A DNA stretch of 64,000 nucleotides from VXPQ01 sp965116435 (GTDB lineage: Bacteria; Bacteroidota; Rhodothermia; Rhodothermales; VXPQ01). Below, one piece after another: positions 46,868-55,350 of this stretch. The DNA is taken from the NCBI GenBank assembly GCA_965116435.1, contig OZ220686.1, positions 1,178,001 to 1,242,000 of the forward strand, read 5' to 3'. The translations under genes and the position numbers were made by a program. Position 1 is the first letter of the stretch. Each line of letters starts with the position of its first letter. The notes beneath the pieces were generated by a model that was not told the DNA's origin, did not search any database, and worked only from the letters and a program-made list of their open reading frames with translations.

Positions 46868-48703
46868 ATGAACAGCAACCGAGCCGCGCCCGCATTTTGG
46901 CGTACGTACCTCGTCCGGGCCGGGCACGGCCTGGGGATTGCACTGGCGGCGAGCCTCCTGTGGACCGCCGGATGTACCCGCCCGCCTGCGCCCGCCGCCC
47001 CTGCCGAAGCACCGCCGCCCGCCCCCGTCGAAGCACGACGCGGCATGGTCGTTTCCGCGAAAATAGAGGCGTCCGAGGCGGGCGTCGAAATTCTCCAGCA
47101 AGGTGGCAATGCGGTAGACGCCGCCGTGGCCACAGGATTTGCCCTGGCGGTTACGTACCCTGCGGCAGGCAACCTGGGCGGCGGAGGCTTCATGGTGATC
47201 CGGTTCCCGGACGGAGAACGCGCCGCGGAAACCGCCGGAAGCGACGCAGACGCCCCGCCCACCCCCGTAACCACCATCGACTACCGCGAAAAAGCCCCCG
47301 CCGCAGCCCATCGGGATATGTATCTCGACGAAACAGGCGAGGCCATCCCTTATTTGAGCCGGTTGGGATACCTTGCTTCGGGCGTGCCCGGCTCCCCGGC
47401 GGGACTCGTCCTGGCGCACGAAAAATATGGGCGCCTGCCCTTGTCGGACGTGATGGCGCCCGCCATTCGGCTGGCGGAGGAAGGGTTCCTGCTGAGCGCG
47501 CGGGACGCCGCCGGGCTGAATGCGCAACGCGACGCCTTTGCGCAATTCGAAAGCACCGCGAAATATTTTACGAAACCCGACCCGGACCAGCGCTATGCCG
47601 CCGGAGAGCGCTTCGCCCAACGGGACCTCGCCGAGACCCTCCGCCGCATTCGGGATCGGGGGCGGGCCGGATTCTATGAAGGGGAAACCGCGGAACTGAT
47701 CGCCGCAGAAATGGAGCGGGGCGGCGGCTGGATCACGATGGAAGACCTGGCCGCCTACGAAGCCGTGGAGCGCGCGCCGGTTTCGGGCGCGTACAGAGGC
47801 TACCGGTTCTTTGCGATGGCGCCCCCGTCTTCCGGCGGCGTGGCCCTGGCGCAATTGCTCCACGCCGTAGAGCCGTACGATCTGGGCGAAATGGGCCACC
47901 ACACGGCGGCCACGGCCCATTTGATGGGCGAGGCCATGCGCCGCGTCTACGCCGACCGGGCGCAGTGGCTGGGCGATCCCGACTATTTCGACGTGCCGGT
48001 CGCCGCGCTCGTCGGAAAAGAATACATGCGGCGGCGCATGACGGACTTCGACCCCGACCAGGCCGACTCCAGCGCCGCCGTGGGGCATGGAGACCCGCTC
48101 CCCTTCGAGTCGGCGGAAACCACGCATTATTCCGTGGTGGATGCGGAGGGACGAGCCGTCAGCGTAACCACCACCATCAACGGGAGTTACGGCTCGAAAG
48201 TGGTGGTGGACGGCGCCGGTTTCTTCCTGAACAACGAAATGGACGATTTCTCGGCCAAGCCGGGCGCGCCCAACATGTTCGGCTTGCTCGGATCGGAGGC
48301 CAACGCCATTGAGCCGGGCAAGCGCATGCTGTCGTCCATGACGCCCACCATCGTCGAGGACCCGTCCGGGGCCTTGTTCATGATCATCGGGTCGCCGGGT
48401 GGGGGGCGCATTATCACGACCGTGTTCGAGGTCATGATCAACGTGATCGATCACGGAATGAACATCCAGGAAGCCGTCTCGGCTCCGAGGATTCACCACC
48501 AGTGGCTGCCGGACATGTTGCACCACGAACCGCAGGCGCTTTCCGAAACGGCGCGGCGCGCGCTGGAGCAACGAGGCTGGACGCTGACTGAAAACGGGGC
48601 CTGGGGACGCGCGGACGGGATTGTCGTACGGCGGGATGCGGAAGGCGCGCTATACCAGGGCGGAGCGGACCCGAGAGGACAGGACGCCGTCGCAGGGTAT
48701 TAG
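46868..48703 (+). CDS. ggt: Gamma-glutamyltransferase lipoprotein
   Basis: A 611-residue protein. The N terminus has a lipobox (LLWTAGC, Cys37), so the enzyme is likely anchored to a membrane. The large-subunit part contains ASEAGVEILQQGGNAVDAAV and AVTYPAAGNLGGGGFMVIRF. The autocleavage/catalytic site is ETTHYSVVD near residue 418, where the second Thr becomes the N-terminal nucleophile of the small subunit. SSMTPTIVE and GSPGGGRIITTVFEVMIN are typical substrate-binding segments. The enzyme removes or transfers the gamma-glutamyl group of glutathione and related peptides in the periplasm. It appears monocistronic. The TAG stop is shared with the start of a dispersed repeat (TAGAGGATGC). Confidence 0.93.
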   Translation: MNSNRAAPAFWRTYLVRAGHGLGIALAASLLWTAGCTRPPAPAAPAEAPPPAPVEARRGMVVSAKIEASEAGVEILQQGGNAVDAAVATGFALAVTYPAAGNLGGGGFMVIRFPDGERAAETAGSDADAPPTPVTTIDYREKAPAAAHRDMYLDETGEAIPYLSRLGYLASGVPGSPAGLVLAHEKYGRLPLSDVMAPAIRLAEEGFLLSARDAAGLNAQRDAFAQFESTAKYFTKPDPDQRYAAGERFAQRDLAETLRRIRDRGRAGFYEGETAELIAAEMERGGGWITMEDLAAYEAVERAPVSGAYRGYRFFAMAPPSSGGVALAQLLHAVEPYDLGEMGHHTAATAHLMGEAMRRVYADRAQWLGDPDYFDVPVAALVGKEYMRRRMTDFDPDQADSSAAVGHGDPLPFESAETTHYSVVDAEGRAVSVTTTINGSYGSKVVVDGAGFFLNNEMDDFSAKPGAPNMFGLLGSEANAIEPGKRMLSSMTPTIVEDPSGALFMIIGSPGGGRIITTVFEVMINVIDHGMNIQEAVSAPRIHHQWLPDMLHHEPQALSETARRALEQRGWTLTENGAWGRADGIVVRRDAEGALYQGGADPRGQDAVAGY

Positions 48704-48726
48704 AGGATGCCCTGATCTTTGCGGAC
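48701..48726. repeat. Degenerate end of the dispersed palindromic repeat
   Basis: TAGAGGATGCCCTGATCTTT followed by GCGGAC matches the left end of the repeat at 50574 and the inner motif GATCTTCGCGGAC. Only this end is recognisable, and its first bases form the ggt stop codon. Confidence 0.5.
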
Positions 48727-48758
48727 GGGGATTATATGCGAAAGTAACCATTTTCGGG

Positions 48759-48884
48759 CTACTTGGTTTTTTTGACGGGCGTGACAATGCACTTCGCCAG
48801 GAACTCCGGCGTAGCGTCGATCTTCAGTGTCCGCGTCTCCGGGCGGCCACGCTTCGGCTGCGGTGGTGGCTTCGGTTTCTTCAT
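48759..48884 (-). CDS. Small basic protein, 41 residues
   Basis: Reading from the ATG at 48884 gives a 41-residue protein with a Pro/Lys-rich start, an AT-hook-like KRGRP and then TLKIDATPEFLAKC and a basic tail (PVKKTK). The KRGRP plus IDATPE arrangement resembles small conserved proteins of phages and accessory regions, from memory only. A GGAAGAGG-like site lies about 18 nt upstream, further than ideal. It is on the same strand as, and downstream of, the DUF4143 ATPase gene at 49052, 168 bp away. Function unknown; DNA binding is a guess from the basic motif. Confidence 0.5.
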   Translation of the reverse strand: MKKPKPPPQPKRGRPETRTLKIDATPEFLAKCIVTPVKKTK

Positions 48885-49051
48885 TTTGCTAAAAGGGCAC
48901 CTCTTCCACCTTTTTATGAAAGCTTTCCAAGCCGCCGCCTTATTTATTTAACCTAAACATTTGGCCGCCTTACTTTTTTAACCGAGCCTTTTTCACCAGA
49001 GGGAAAGGCGCCCGCAAGAAGCCCGGCCCCGGGCGTCCCGACACGTTTCCG

Positions 49052-50254
49052 TCACTGCAAAAACCAGGGAAGCACCTGGTATTCTCCGAGCGCGAAGCGT
49101 TCGTTTCCGCCGTGCACCAGTACGCCGCCCTGGTTCGGATTGGCGGGAATGGACGTCCACCAGGCGAGCGTACGGAGCGCATCGGGCGGCACCGTTTGCC
49201 CGGATTTGATCTCCAGGGGAATCAAGCGCTCCCCGGCGTCGATGAGTATATCGATCTCACGGCCCGCAGCGTCTCGCCAAAAGAACAGCGGAGCGTCCCG
49301 ACGCATGGCGGCAAACGCCTTGATCAGTTCCGACGCCACGAACGATTCGAAAATCGCCCCGCGCAACGGATGCCGCTCCAGCGTAACGCCGTCGCGAATG
49401 CCGAGCAGATAACACACAAGGCCCGTGTCCAGAAAATGTAGCCGGGGCCGCTTGCGCAAGCGCTTGCGGTAGTTGCTATGGTGCGGCGGCAGCGTGGCGG
49501 CCAGATACCCTGTCTCCAGCGCCGTAAGCCAACGACGAACGGTAGGTTGGGCCACGCCCGCATCGCCCGCGAGACTGTTCAGATTCAGTTCGGAGGCCGT
49601 GCGGGCCGCCGCAAGTCTCACGAAGGTCTCGAACGCGCGCAAGTCCCCAACGCGCATCACCTCGCGCAGGTCGCGTTCGACATAGGTTCGGAAATAATCC
49701 GCAAACCAATCGCCAGGCGGAATGCCCCGGTCATGCACAGGCGGATAAAAACCGGCGACAAGCGTTTCCCAGAGACTGTCGGGGGGCGGAGCGCTTGGGG
49801 CGGGACCGGGCGGCGCGTTCTGATCCAGCGTAAACGGATCCAGTGGAGGCTGTCCCCGCAGTTCGGCAAGAGAAAAGGGATACAAACGCAGCAAAGCGGT
49901 CCGGCCCGCCAATGTCTGCGACACGGACTCCATGAGCAGAATGTTCTGCGACCCGGTGACGATAAAACGACCCGGGCGATTGTCGTCGTCAACGAGGCCC
50001 TGAATATAGGACAGCAGATCGGGCGCCCGCTGGATTTCGTCGAGAATCAGGCGATCCGCCTGCGCCAGAAAGCCTCTCGGGTCCGACCGCACCCGTTCGC
50101 GCACATCGGGCGCTTCCAGCGAGACATAGCGATGCTCGGGAAAAACAGCCCGAACCAGCGTCGTTTTGCCCGACTGCCGGGGTCCGGTGACGGTTACGAC
50201 AGGCCAGGTTTCGGCGGCGCGCGTGAGTGCGGGCGTGAGGTGTCTGGGGATCAT
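49052..50254 (-). CDS. AAA_14/DUF4143 ATPase
   Basis: A 400-residue cytosolic protein from ATG 50254 (MIPRHLTPALTRAAETWPVV). Walker A is GPRQSGKTTL (residues 24-33); Walker B is RLILDEIQ (~68); GRFIVTGSQNILLM is the sensor strand. DUF4143 begins near 180 with ADYFRTYVERDLREVMRVGD, includes a winged-helix-like LAGDAGVAQPTVRRWLTAL and ends with the nuclease-like core AAGREIDILIDAG ... LIPLEIKSGQT. This is the classical, more common version of the family, compared with the gene at 41290. It is likely a single-gene unit with the small basic protein behind it. Cellular role unproven. Confidence 0.87.
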   Translation of the reverse strand: MIPRHLTPALTRAAETWPVVTVTGPRQSGKTTLVRAVFPEHRYVSLEAPDVRERVRSDPRGFLAQADRLILDEIQRAPDLLSYIQGLVDDDNRPGRFIVTGSQNILLMESVSQTLAGRTALLRLYPFSLAELRGQPPLDPFTLDQNAPPGPAPSAPPPDSLWETLVAGFYPPVHDRGIPPGDWFADYFRTYVERDLREVMRVGDLRAFETFVRLAAARTASELNLNSLAGDAGVAQPTVRRWLTALETGYLAATLPPHHSNYRKRLRKRPRLHFLDTGLVCYLLGIRDGVTLERHPLRGAIFESFVASELIKAFAAMRRDAPLFFWRDAAGREIDILIDAGERLIPLEIKSGQTVPPDALRTLAWWTSIPANPNQGGVLVHGGNERFALGEYQVLPWFLQ

Positions 50255-50573
50255 AGGGGTTCAGGCTGCGCTGATCGAAGCAGGTTTACGCAGAATATTC
50301 TGAATATACGGCCTGTTATTAACTATGTCAATGTCAATTTCAATATTCAATATTTATTTTGACATAAATCATGCGACGCCCCCTGTCTTTGCGCCGATCT
50401 TCCTGAAAGCGGCGATTGCCGCCGCGACCGCCGCATCCGCCGCGCCGCTAACGGGCGCCTCCGCAATCTTTACGCCCATAGGACATGGTCCGACAAACCC
50501 GAACCAGCTCTATATCCCATAAAACCCTTGACAATCCCTTCCCGGCGGCGTACCCTGTCCATGTACGTAGTAG
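50255..50573. other. AT-rich region with palindrome, no supported gene
   Basis: Upstream of the ATPase is a perfect 12-bp palindrome CAGAATATTCTG (50291-50302) and an AT-rich stretch with repeated CAAT (50316-50365), fitting its promoter/operator. A TTGACA-N17-TACCCT promoter-like pair at 50528-50556 points towards the 50896 gene. A 65-codon open frame at 50325 is low-complexity and not supported. Confidence 0.45.
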
Positions 50574-50828
50574 AGGATGCACTGATCAAATCCACTTCGA
50601 TCAGCGCTTCACGTACGAAAGTAGGGTTTGTAATGATTCTATCGTTAAAATCATCGGAAAACACGGTGCTTGACGTCGTCGGTGTCGTGAAGCGCCCTTC
50701 GGGAGGCATCGAGGAGCGCGCTGGCTGCGTCATTCCTCATTACGTGGGGCCTGCCACGCTGCTTCGTCATTCCTTGCCAGCACACTCCTCGATGCCTCTG
50801 ATCTTCGCGGACTTAATCAGTGCATCCT
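50574..50828. repeat. MITE-like palindromic element, most complete copy
   Basis: Perfect 13-bp terminal inverted repeats AGGATGCACTGAT (50574-50586) and ATCAGTGCATCCT (50816-50828) bound a 255-bp non-coding element. Inside, 23-nt arms at 50703-50725 and 50776-50798 pair at 21 positions, with a further GTGG/CCAC pair in the centre. Relatives occur at 24041, 48701 and 55133. No transposase is present and no clear target duplication is seen. Confidence 0.75.
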
Positions 50829-50895
50829 AGAGCAGTACCCCGCAACGCCCCCCCCAAAAGAACATGTTGCTTCCATATCGCCGCCATGGACAAAT

Positions 50896-52206
50896 ATGCC
50901 CCCCCCCCTCGCCTTTTTGCCGCGCCGGCTTAATGCAGGCATCCTCCTGATCCTCGGAGCGCTCTTCTTTCTGGCGCCGCCTGCGCAGGCGCAATTCATC
51001 GGGGACCGCATTCGGATAACCACCGAAGGCGGCGAAAAAATCATTGGGAAAATGCAGGGGTACGACGCCTCGTCCCTGGCCGTCCTTGTCGATTCCGCAG
51101 AGCAAAAAATCTCGTTCGCCGACATGGCGCGGTTGGAGCGGAGCCTGGGCGTCCGCTCATATGCCAGAAAAGGCGCTCGCTGGGGCTTGGCGATGGGCGG
51201 CCCGGTTGGCTCGCTCCTAACACTGGCTGACGTCGTAGCTGGCGGTCACAAACCTCCTGTTTTCGCCATATTTAGTTTGGCGGGCAGCATGATCGGCTTT
51301 GCCGTCAGCGCCCCGTTCGCGGGAGAACATTGGGAACGCCTGGATAGGCCTGCTTATGCATTGTCCGTCGGAGACAACGTACGCATAAGAACGAGGAGCG
51401 AGGGGCGACTTGCGGGGAAAATGCAGGGGTACAACGCCCATTCCCTGACCATTCTTGCAGACGATACAGAACACAGCATACCGTATGCCGATATGCTTCG
51501 GCTGAAAAAAATGGTGCGTGTCCGGCGAGCGTACAAAGAAGGCGCCATCATCGGCCTGAGCGCCGGCATACTGGCGAGCCTTCTCGGAAACGGGGTGACG
51601 ACAACCTGGGAGCCGGTCAGGAACAGTTTGGCGGGCGGCCTGCTTGGCGTAGCTATGGGCGGGGCGTTCCGGCGAACGCGATGGAATCGCCTCAATGTTT
51701 TCGGTCAGGGCCGTGCATCCACATTACCCATCATGGGCGTCCATGCAACGTTATCCGAGGACCTCATGCGAATAACCACCAGGAACGAAGGAACAATAAC
51801 CGGGCGATTGCAAGAATACGACGCGCATTCCCTGACGCTGCATATTGATTCTACAGAGCACACCATCTCGTATACCGATATGCTTTCTTTGGAACGGAAC
51901 CAGGGCGTCTGGCGATACCCTGTACAGGGGGCCTGGACAGGCCTGGGCGTGGGCACACTGGCAACCGTCGTGTTGTTTGCGTCCGCCGGAAATGTTGAGG
52001 GATTGGGGGCCATAGGACTCATATATGGAGCACTAATTTTCACTGCAGGCGGCACGGCGCTGGGCTTGATCATCGGCACAATACGCCGGAACGAAAAATG
52101 GGAGCGCCTCGACATCCCCGGGCAAGAAAGCGGACTGTCCGTTGCGCCTGTCCTTGGCGTTCACCCGACCGGACGCCTCACCCTCGGCGCCCGCATCTCG
52201 TTCTGA
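50896..52206 (+). CDS. Exported protein with three internal repeats and poly-C start
   Basis: A 436-residue protein of no family I know. After MPPP a signal peptide runs to about residue 33 (LILGALFFLAPPAQAQ). The mature chain is three ~125-residue repeats beginning near 36, 158 and 288. Each has a beta-type part with G-DRIRITT, GKMQGYDASSL / GKMQGYNAHSL / GRLQEYDAHSL and ISFADM / IPYADM / ISYTDM, and then a glycine-rich hydrophobic stretch (e.g. GALIFTAGGTALGLIIGTI) ending in EKWERLD. The first part resembles an Sm-like or RNA-free beta fold; the second could be a membrane hairpin. Ten C follow the ATG directly, and a second ATG lies 10 bp upstream in another frame. Confidence 0.75.
   Translation: MPPPLAFLPRRLNAGILLILGALFFLAPPAQAQFIGDRIRITTEGGEKIIGKMQGYDASSLAVLVDSAEQKISFADMARLERSLGVRSYARKGARWGLAMGGPVGSLLTLADVVAGGHKPPVFAIFSLAGSMIGFAVSAPFAGEHWERLDRPAYALSVGDNVRIRTRSEGRLAGKMQGYNAHSLTILADDTEHSIPYADMLRLKKMVRVRRAYKEGAIIGLSAGILASLLGNGVTTTWEPVRNSLAGGLLGVAMGGAFRRTRWNRLNVFGQGRASTLPIMGVHATLSEDLMRITTRNEGTITGRLQEYDAHSLTLHIDSTEHTISYTDMLSLERNQGVWRYPVQGAWTGLGVGTLATVVLFASAGNVEGLGAIGLIYGALIFTAGGTALGLIIGTIRRNEKWERLDIPGQESGLSVAPVLGVHPTGRLTLGARISF
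50899..50908 (+). repeat. Poly-C tract, 10 C, immediately after start codon
   Basis: Ten C follow ATG 50896. At ten C the 50896 start is in frame. At nine C the upstream ATG 50886 would be in frame instead. At eleven C neither is. An eight-C run lies at 50848-50855. Confidence 0.75.
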
Positions 52207-52271
52207 AATATCCTGCCGCTGCACCGCACTCCTGCCACTGCGCCTTACTCCCAGCATCCGCACCGCACTTC

Positions 52272-54983
52272 CTACCACTGCACCCGGATCCAGTCCACGA
52301 ACAGCACGGGGGATGCACCGCCCGGCTCGTCCGCCGCGAACACGAAATACACGTCCGTCTTGCCGCCCGCCCCGTCCAGCGCGATTTCATAGGTCTCCAG
52401 ACTGTTTTCGTGCGGGATCGGCGCGGCGAACGTCCCCAGGACCTCCCCGTCCACGGCGCCCGCGCGCACTTCCAACTGCCCGCCGGTCGTCGTCTCGGCC
52501 ACGGTCCCGATGCGTGCGGCCAGCGAACGCACATCCGTCAGGTCAATATCCCGGAACACGAAGTACCCCCCGTCGTCGCCGAATACGACTTCCCCAGTCG
52601 CGTCCTCTCCATACACCGGCTCCGGCGCAGGAGCCGCCTCCGCGCGGTCCCCCTCGTCGAAACGCTCCGCCTGCAACGTTGGATGCCGCAACACGACCAC
52701 GCTGCGCCCCGTCAGGCGAGGCAGGCCCGCCGCCCCGCGATCCGTATACGACGCCGTCAGGAAGTAGCGGCCTTCGTCCTCGTCCGCCTCGTGCCGATCG
52801 GTCGCGTACGCGCCCTGCAACGGCAGGCCCGCCGCCCGCGCAGCGTCGTCGCCCAGCCCCAGGATGAACTCCGCCATCCGGGCCGCTTCCTCGACGGAAA
52901 CGTGCGGATGCGGGGCCATCGCCCGTGCTCCCCAGACGCCCGCGCCGCCCTCCACGATTTTTTCCGAAAGATACGTGCGCGACGCCTCGTTGCGCGGATA
53001 CTTTCCGGCGACCGCCGCAAAAGCCGGTCCGATGGATTCTTCCGTCTGGAGATGGCATGCGCCACAGTTATACTGCTCAATCAGCGATTGCCCGATAAGC
53101 CCCGCCGCACGCGCCAGCGCCGCCTGATGTCCCTGGGCCTGCACGGTCAAGTCGGCGCCGCGAGCGAGGTAATCGACGGTAAACGCCACTTCCTCGTCGG
53201 CTACGTCCCCATCTTCCGGATCTGTCACGACCACGGCATATTCAATCGCCCGATCGTCCCAAAAGAAGGTGCGGTTGCCGGCAAATTCGATGCGCACGTC
53301 CGGTATGGCGTTACCCACGAGAATGTCGAGCGTCTCCTCCCCGGTCAACCCCTCGCCGTCGGTTACGGCAAGCGTCACCGCATAGGTCCCCGGCTCCGTA
53401 AACGAATACGCCGCCTCCTCGCCCGAAATCTGTTCCGCATCGCCTTCTCGGCGCCAGGCATACGCAACGGCGTCGCCGTCCGGGTCGAACGAATCGGCGG
53501 CGGACAACGTGACGGTAAGCGGGGCCGCGCCCACAGGACGGTCCGCCGCAATATGCGCTATGGGCGCCCGGTTACGGACCGCATAGTCGATGCGAAACAG
53601 GCGAGCGTCCGGATTGTGCCCGTACCAGGTTTCGCCATATTCGAGCATATAGAGCGCCCCGTCGGGGCCAAAGAGCATATCCACCGGCTTGGCGAACCCG
53701 ATCGTCGGCATGAACTCTTCCATGGCGACGTACTGGCCCTGCTCGTCCATCGTAACCACACGTATCCAGTTCCGCATCCAGTCGTAGATAAACAGTTTCC
53801 CGTCGTAATAGCGCGGGAATTTCCGGTCGGACTCGGGATAATCGTCGTAATAATAGACCGGACCCGCCATCGCGTTGCGCCCTCCTTCTCCGATAAGCGG
53901 GAATGCTTCGGAGGGGCCGTACGGATACCAGATAAAGGCCGGTTGCGCGGGCGGAAGCCTTTCCGATCCCGTGTTGTTCGGCGAATCGTTGACGGGCGCG
54001 GCGGGATCGAAGGGCGACCCGGCCGCTTCCGCCTCGAAATCGTAATCATGATAGGCCTTGTTGTCCCCCACGAAGTGCGGCCAGCCGAAATTGCCCGCCT
54101 CACGCGCCTGATTCACTTCGTCGTGCCCCATGGGGCCTCGTTCGGACAACGATTCGCCCGCATCGGGCCCCACCTCTCCCCAGTACAAATACCCTGTGCG
54201 ATCGTCGATCGCAATGCGGAACGGATTCCGGTTCCCCATCACATAAATTTCGGGCCGCCCTTCCATGGCGCCGTCCGCGAAAAGGTTGTCTTCCGGAAGG
54301 GCGTACGTGCCGTCGTCTTTCGGCAGAATCCGCAAGATCTTCCCGCGCAAGTCCATCGTGTTGGCGGCAGACCCCTGCGCATCCCATGCCTTGCGCCCCG
54401 CTCGTTCGTCGATGGGCGCGAAACCGCTTGAGGCGAAGGGATTGGTATTGTCCCCGACGGACAGGAACAGGTGGCCTTCGGGGCCGAATTCGAGCGAACC
54501 GCCCACATGGCAGCATTCCTCGCGCTGCACGGGAATCTCCAGCAGGATACGCTCGGATTCCCTATCGAGGACATCATCGTCCAGCACGAAGCGAGCCAAT
54601 CGTATGACAGCGGTATCCGGCGCGGAATACGCAAAATAGACCCACCGGTTCGCGGCATAGTCGGGATCAAGCGCCACGCCGATCAGCCCCTCTTCGAACC
54701 CTGTGAATACGTCTATTTCGGCGACGGTTTCGGTGTGGGCCGTCGCGGGATCATGAATCTTGACGGCGCCGCGCCGCTCAATGAAAAGTATGCGGCCGTC
54801 GTCGAGCATATCCAGTTCCATCGGTTCGTAGAGGCCCTGGTCCAGAACCACTTTCGTAAACCGGTCGGGGGAAGGGGGACCGGACGAATCCGCACGGTTT
54901 CCCGGACCGGCGCACCCCGCAAGCCACGCCATGCATGCGAACGTCAGGACACTCGTTTTTTCAAGGATACGCGGAATACGCAT
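52272..54983 (-). CDS. Sorbosone/glucose dehydrogenase - PKD - cytochrome c lipoprotein
   Basis: A 903-residue protein from ATG 54983, chosen because it gives a lipobox signal (CMAWLAGCAG, Cys24). Residues ~40-440 are a GSDH/PQQ-type six-bladed propeller: ILFIERRGAVKIHDP, GLIGVALDPDYAANRWVYFA, HVGGSLEFGPEGHLFLSVGD, NRNPFRIAIDDRTGYLYWGE. A PKD domain (~465-550; SADSFDPDGDAVAYAWRREG) follows. A class I cytochrome c with CGACH (~635) and a distal Met region (AMAPHPHVSVEEAARMAEFI) comes next, then a C-terminal carbohydrate-binding-like beta-sandwich (~700-903). It probably oxidises a sugar or aldose in the periplasm or on the surface and passes electrons to its own heme. Substrate unknown. Confidence 0.87.
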   Translation of the reverse strand: MRIPRILEKTSVLTFACMAWLAGCAGPGNRADSSGPPSPDRFTKVVLDQGLYEPMELDMLDDGRILFIERRGAVKIHDPATAHTETVAEIDVFTGFEEGLIGVALDPDYAANRWVYFAYSAPDTAVIRLARFVLDDDVLDRESERILLEIPVQREECCHVGGSLEFGPEGHLFLSVGDNTNPFASSGFAPIDERAGRKAWDAQGSAANTMDLRGKILRILPKDDGTYALPEDNLFADGAMEGRPEIYVMGNRNPFRIAIDDRTGYLYWGEVGPDAGESLSERGPMGHDEVNQAREAGNFGWPHFVGDNKAYHDYDFEAEAAGSPFDPAAPVNDSPNNTGSERLPPAQPAFIWYPYGPSEAFPLIGEGGRNAMAGPVYYYDDYPESDRKFPRYYDGKLFIYDWMRNWIRVVTMDEQGQYVAMEEFMPTIGFAKPVDMLFGPDGALYMLEYGETWYGHNPDARLFRIDYAVRNRAPIAHIAADRPVGAAPLTVTLSAADSFDPDGDAVAYAWRREGDAEQISGEEAAYSFTEPGTYAVTLAVTDGEGLTGEETLDILVGNAIPDVRIEFAGNRTFFWDDRAIEYAVVVTDPEDGDVADEEVAFTVDYLARGADLTVQAQGHQAALARAAGLIGQSLIEQYNCGACHLQTEESIGPAFAAVAGKYPRNEASRTYLSEKIVEGGAGVWGARAMAPHPHVSVEEAARMAEFILGLGDDAARAAGLPLQGAYATDRHEADEDEGRYFLTASYTDRGAAGLPRLTGRSVVVLRHPTLQAERFDEGDRAEAAPAPEPVYGEDATGEVVFGDDGGYFVFRDIDLTDVRSLAARIGTVAETTTGGQLEVRAGAVDGEVLGTFAAPIPHENSLETYEIALDGAGGKTDVYFVFAADEPGGASPVLFVDWIRVQW

Positions 54984-55132
54984 TACGCTAAAACCGGGAT
55001 ATGTGCGGGAGAAAACGGGTTTGGACAGATCATTGGATACATCGTTGGGCAGATCACGGATAGACCAAGCCGCGGACAGCCTCTGTTCCATGCGCTGCCC
55101 GCCGTCCTGCGCAGCGAGTTGCACTGCCTACG

Positions 55133-55186
55133 GGATATTCTGATCCAGTCCACTTCAGGATGCTCTGATTAAGTCCGCGAAGATCA
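55133..55186. repeat. Partial copy of the dispersed repeat, inverted
   Basis: GGATATTCTGATCCAGTCC at 55133 and AGGATGCTCTGATTAAGTCC at 55157 (continuing GCGAAGATCA) are two successive versions of the element's end; the second is the reverse complement of 50799-50828 with one mismatch in the end. It lies in the 367-bp divergent region (54984-55350) between the dehydrogenase and symporter genes, otherwise without identifiable features. Confidence 0.6.
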
Positions 55187-55350
55187 ATGCACCCTTCAAT
55201 GAATGTGTCCTGAAAATACGCAGCGCGGGGGACTCCTGAAACGAAAAAACAGATTTGGATTTGCGGCCGGGCAATATCATATTTACGGCGTACTTCCTGA
55301 CAGCGCGTACAGCAAATTCATCCACCGCCGAAACGCAATCCCTGTAGTCC

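Noticed and set aside
50325..50522. 65-codon frame on the plus strand
   Set aside because: Ala-rich low complexity, overlaps the likely ATPase promoter, no recognisable motif.
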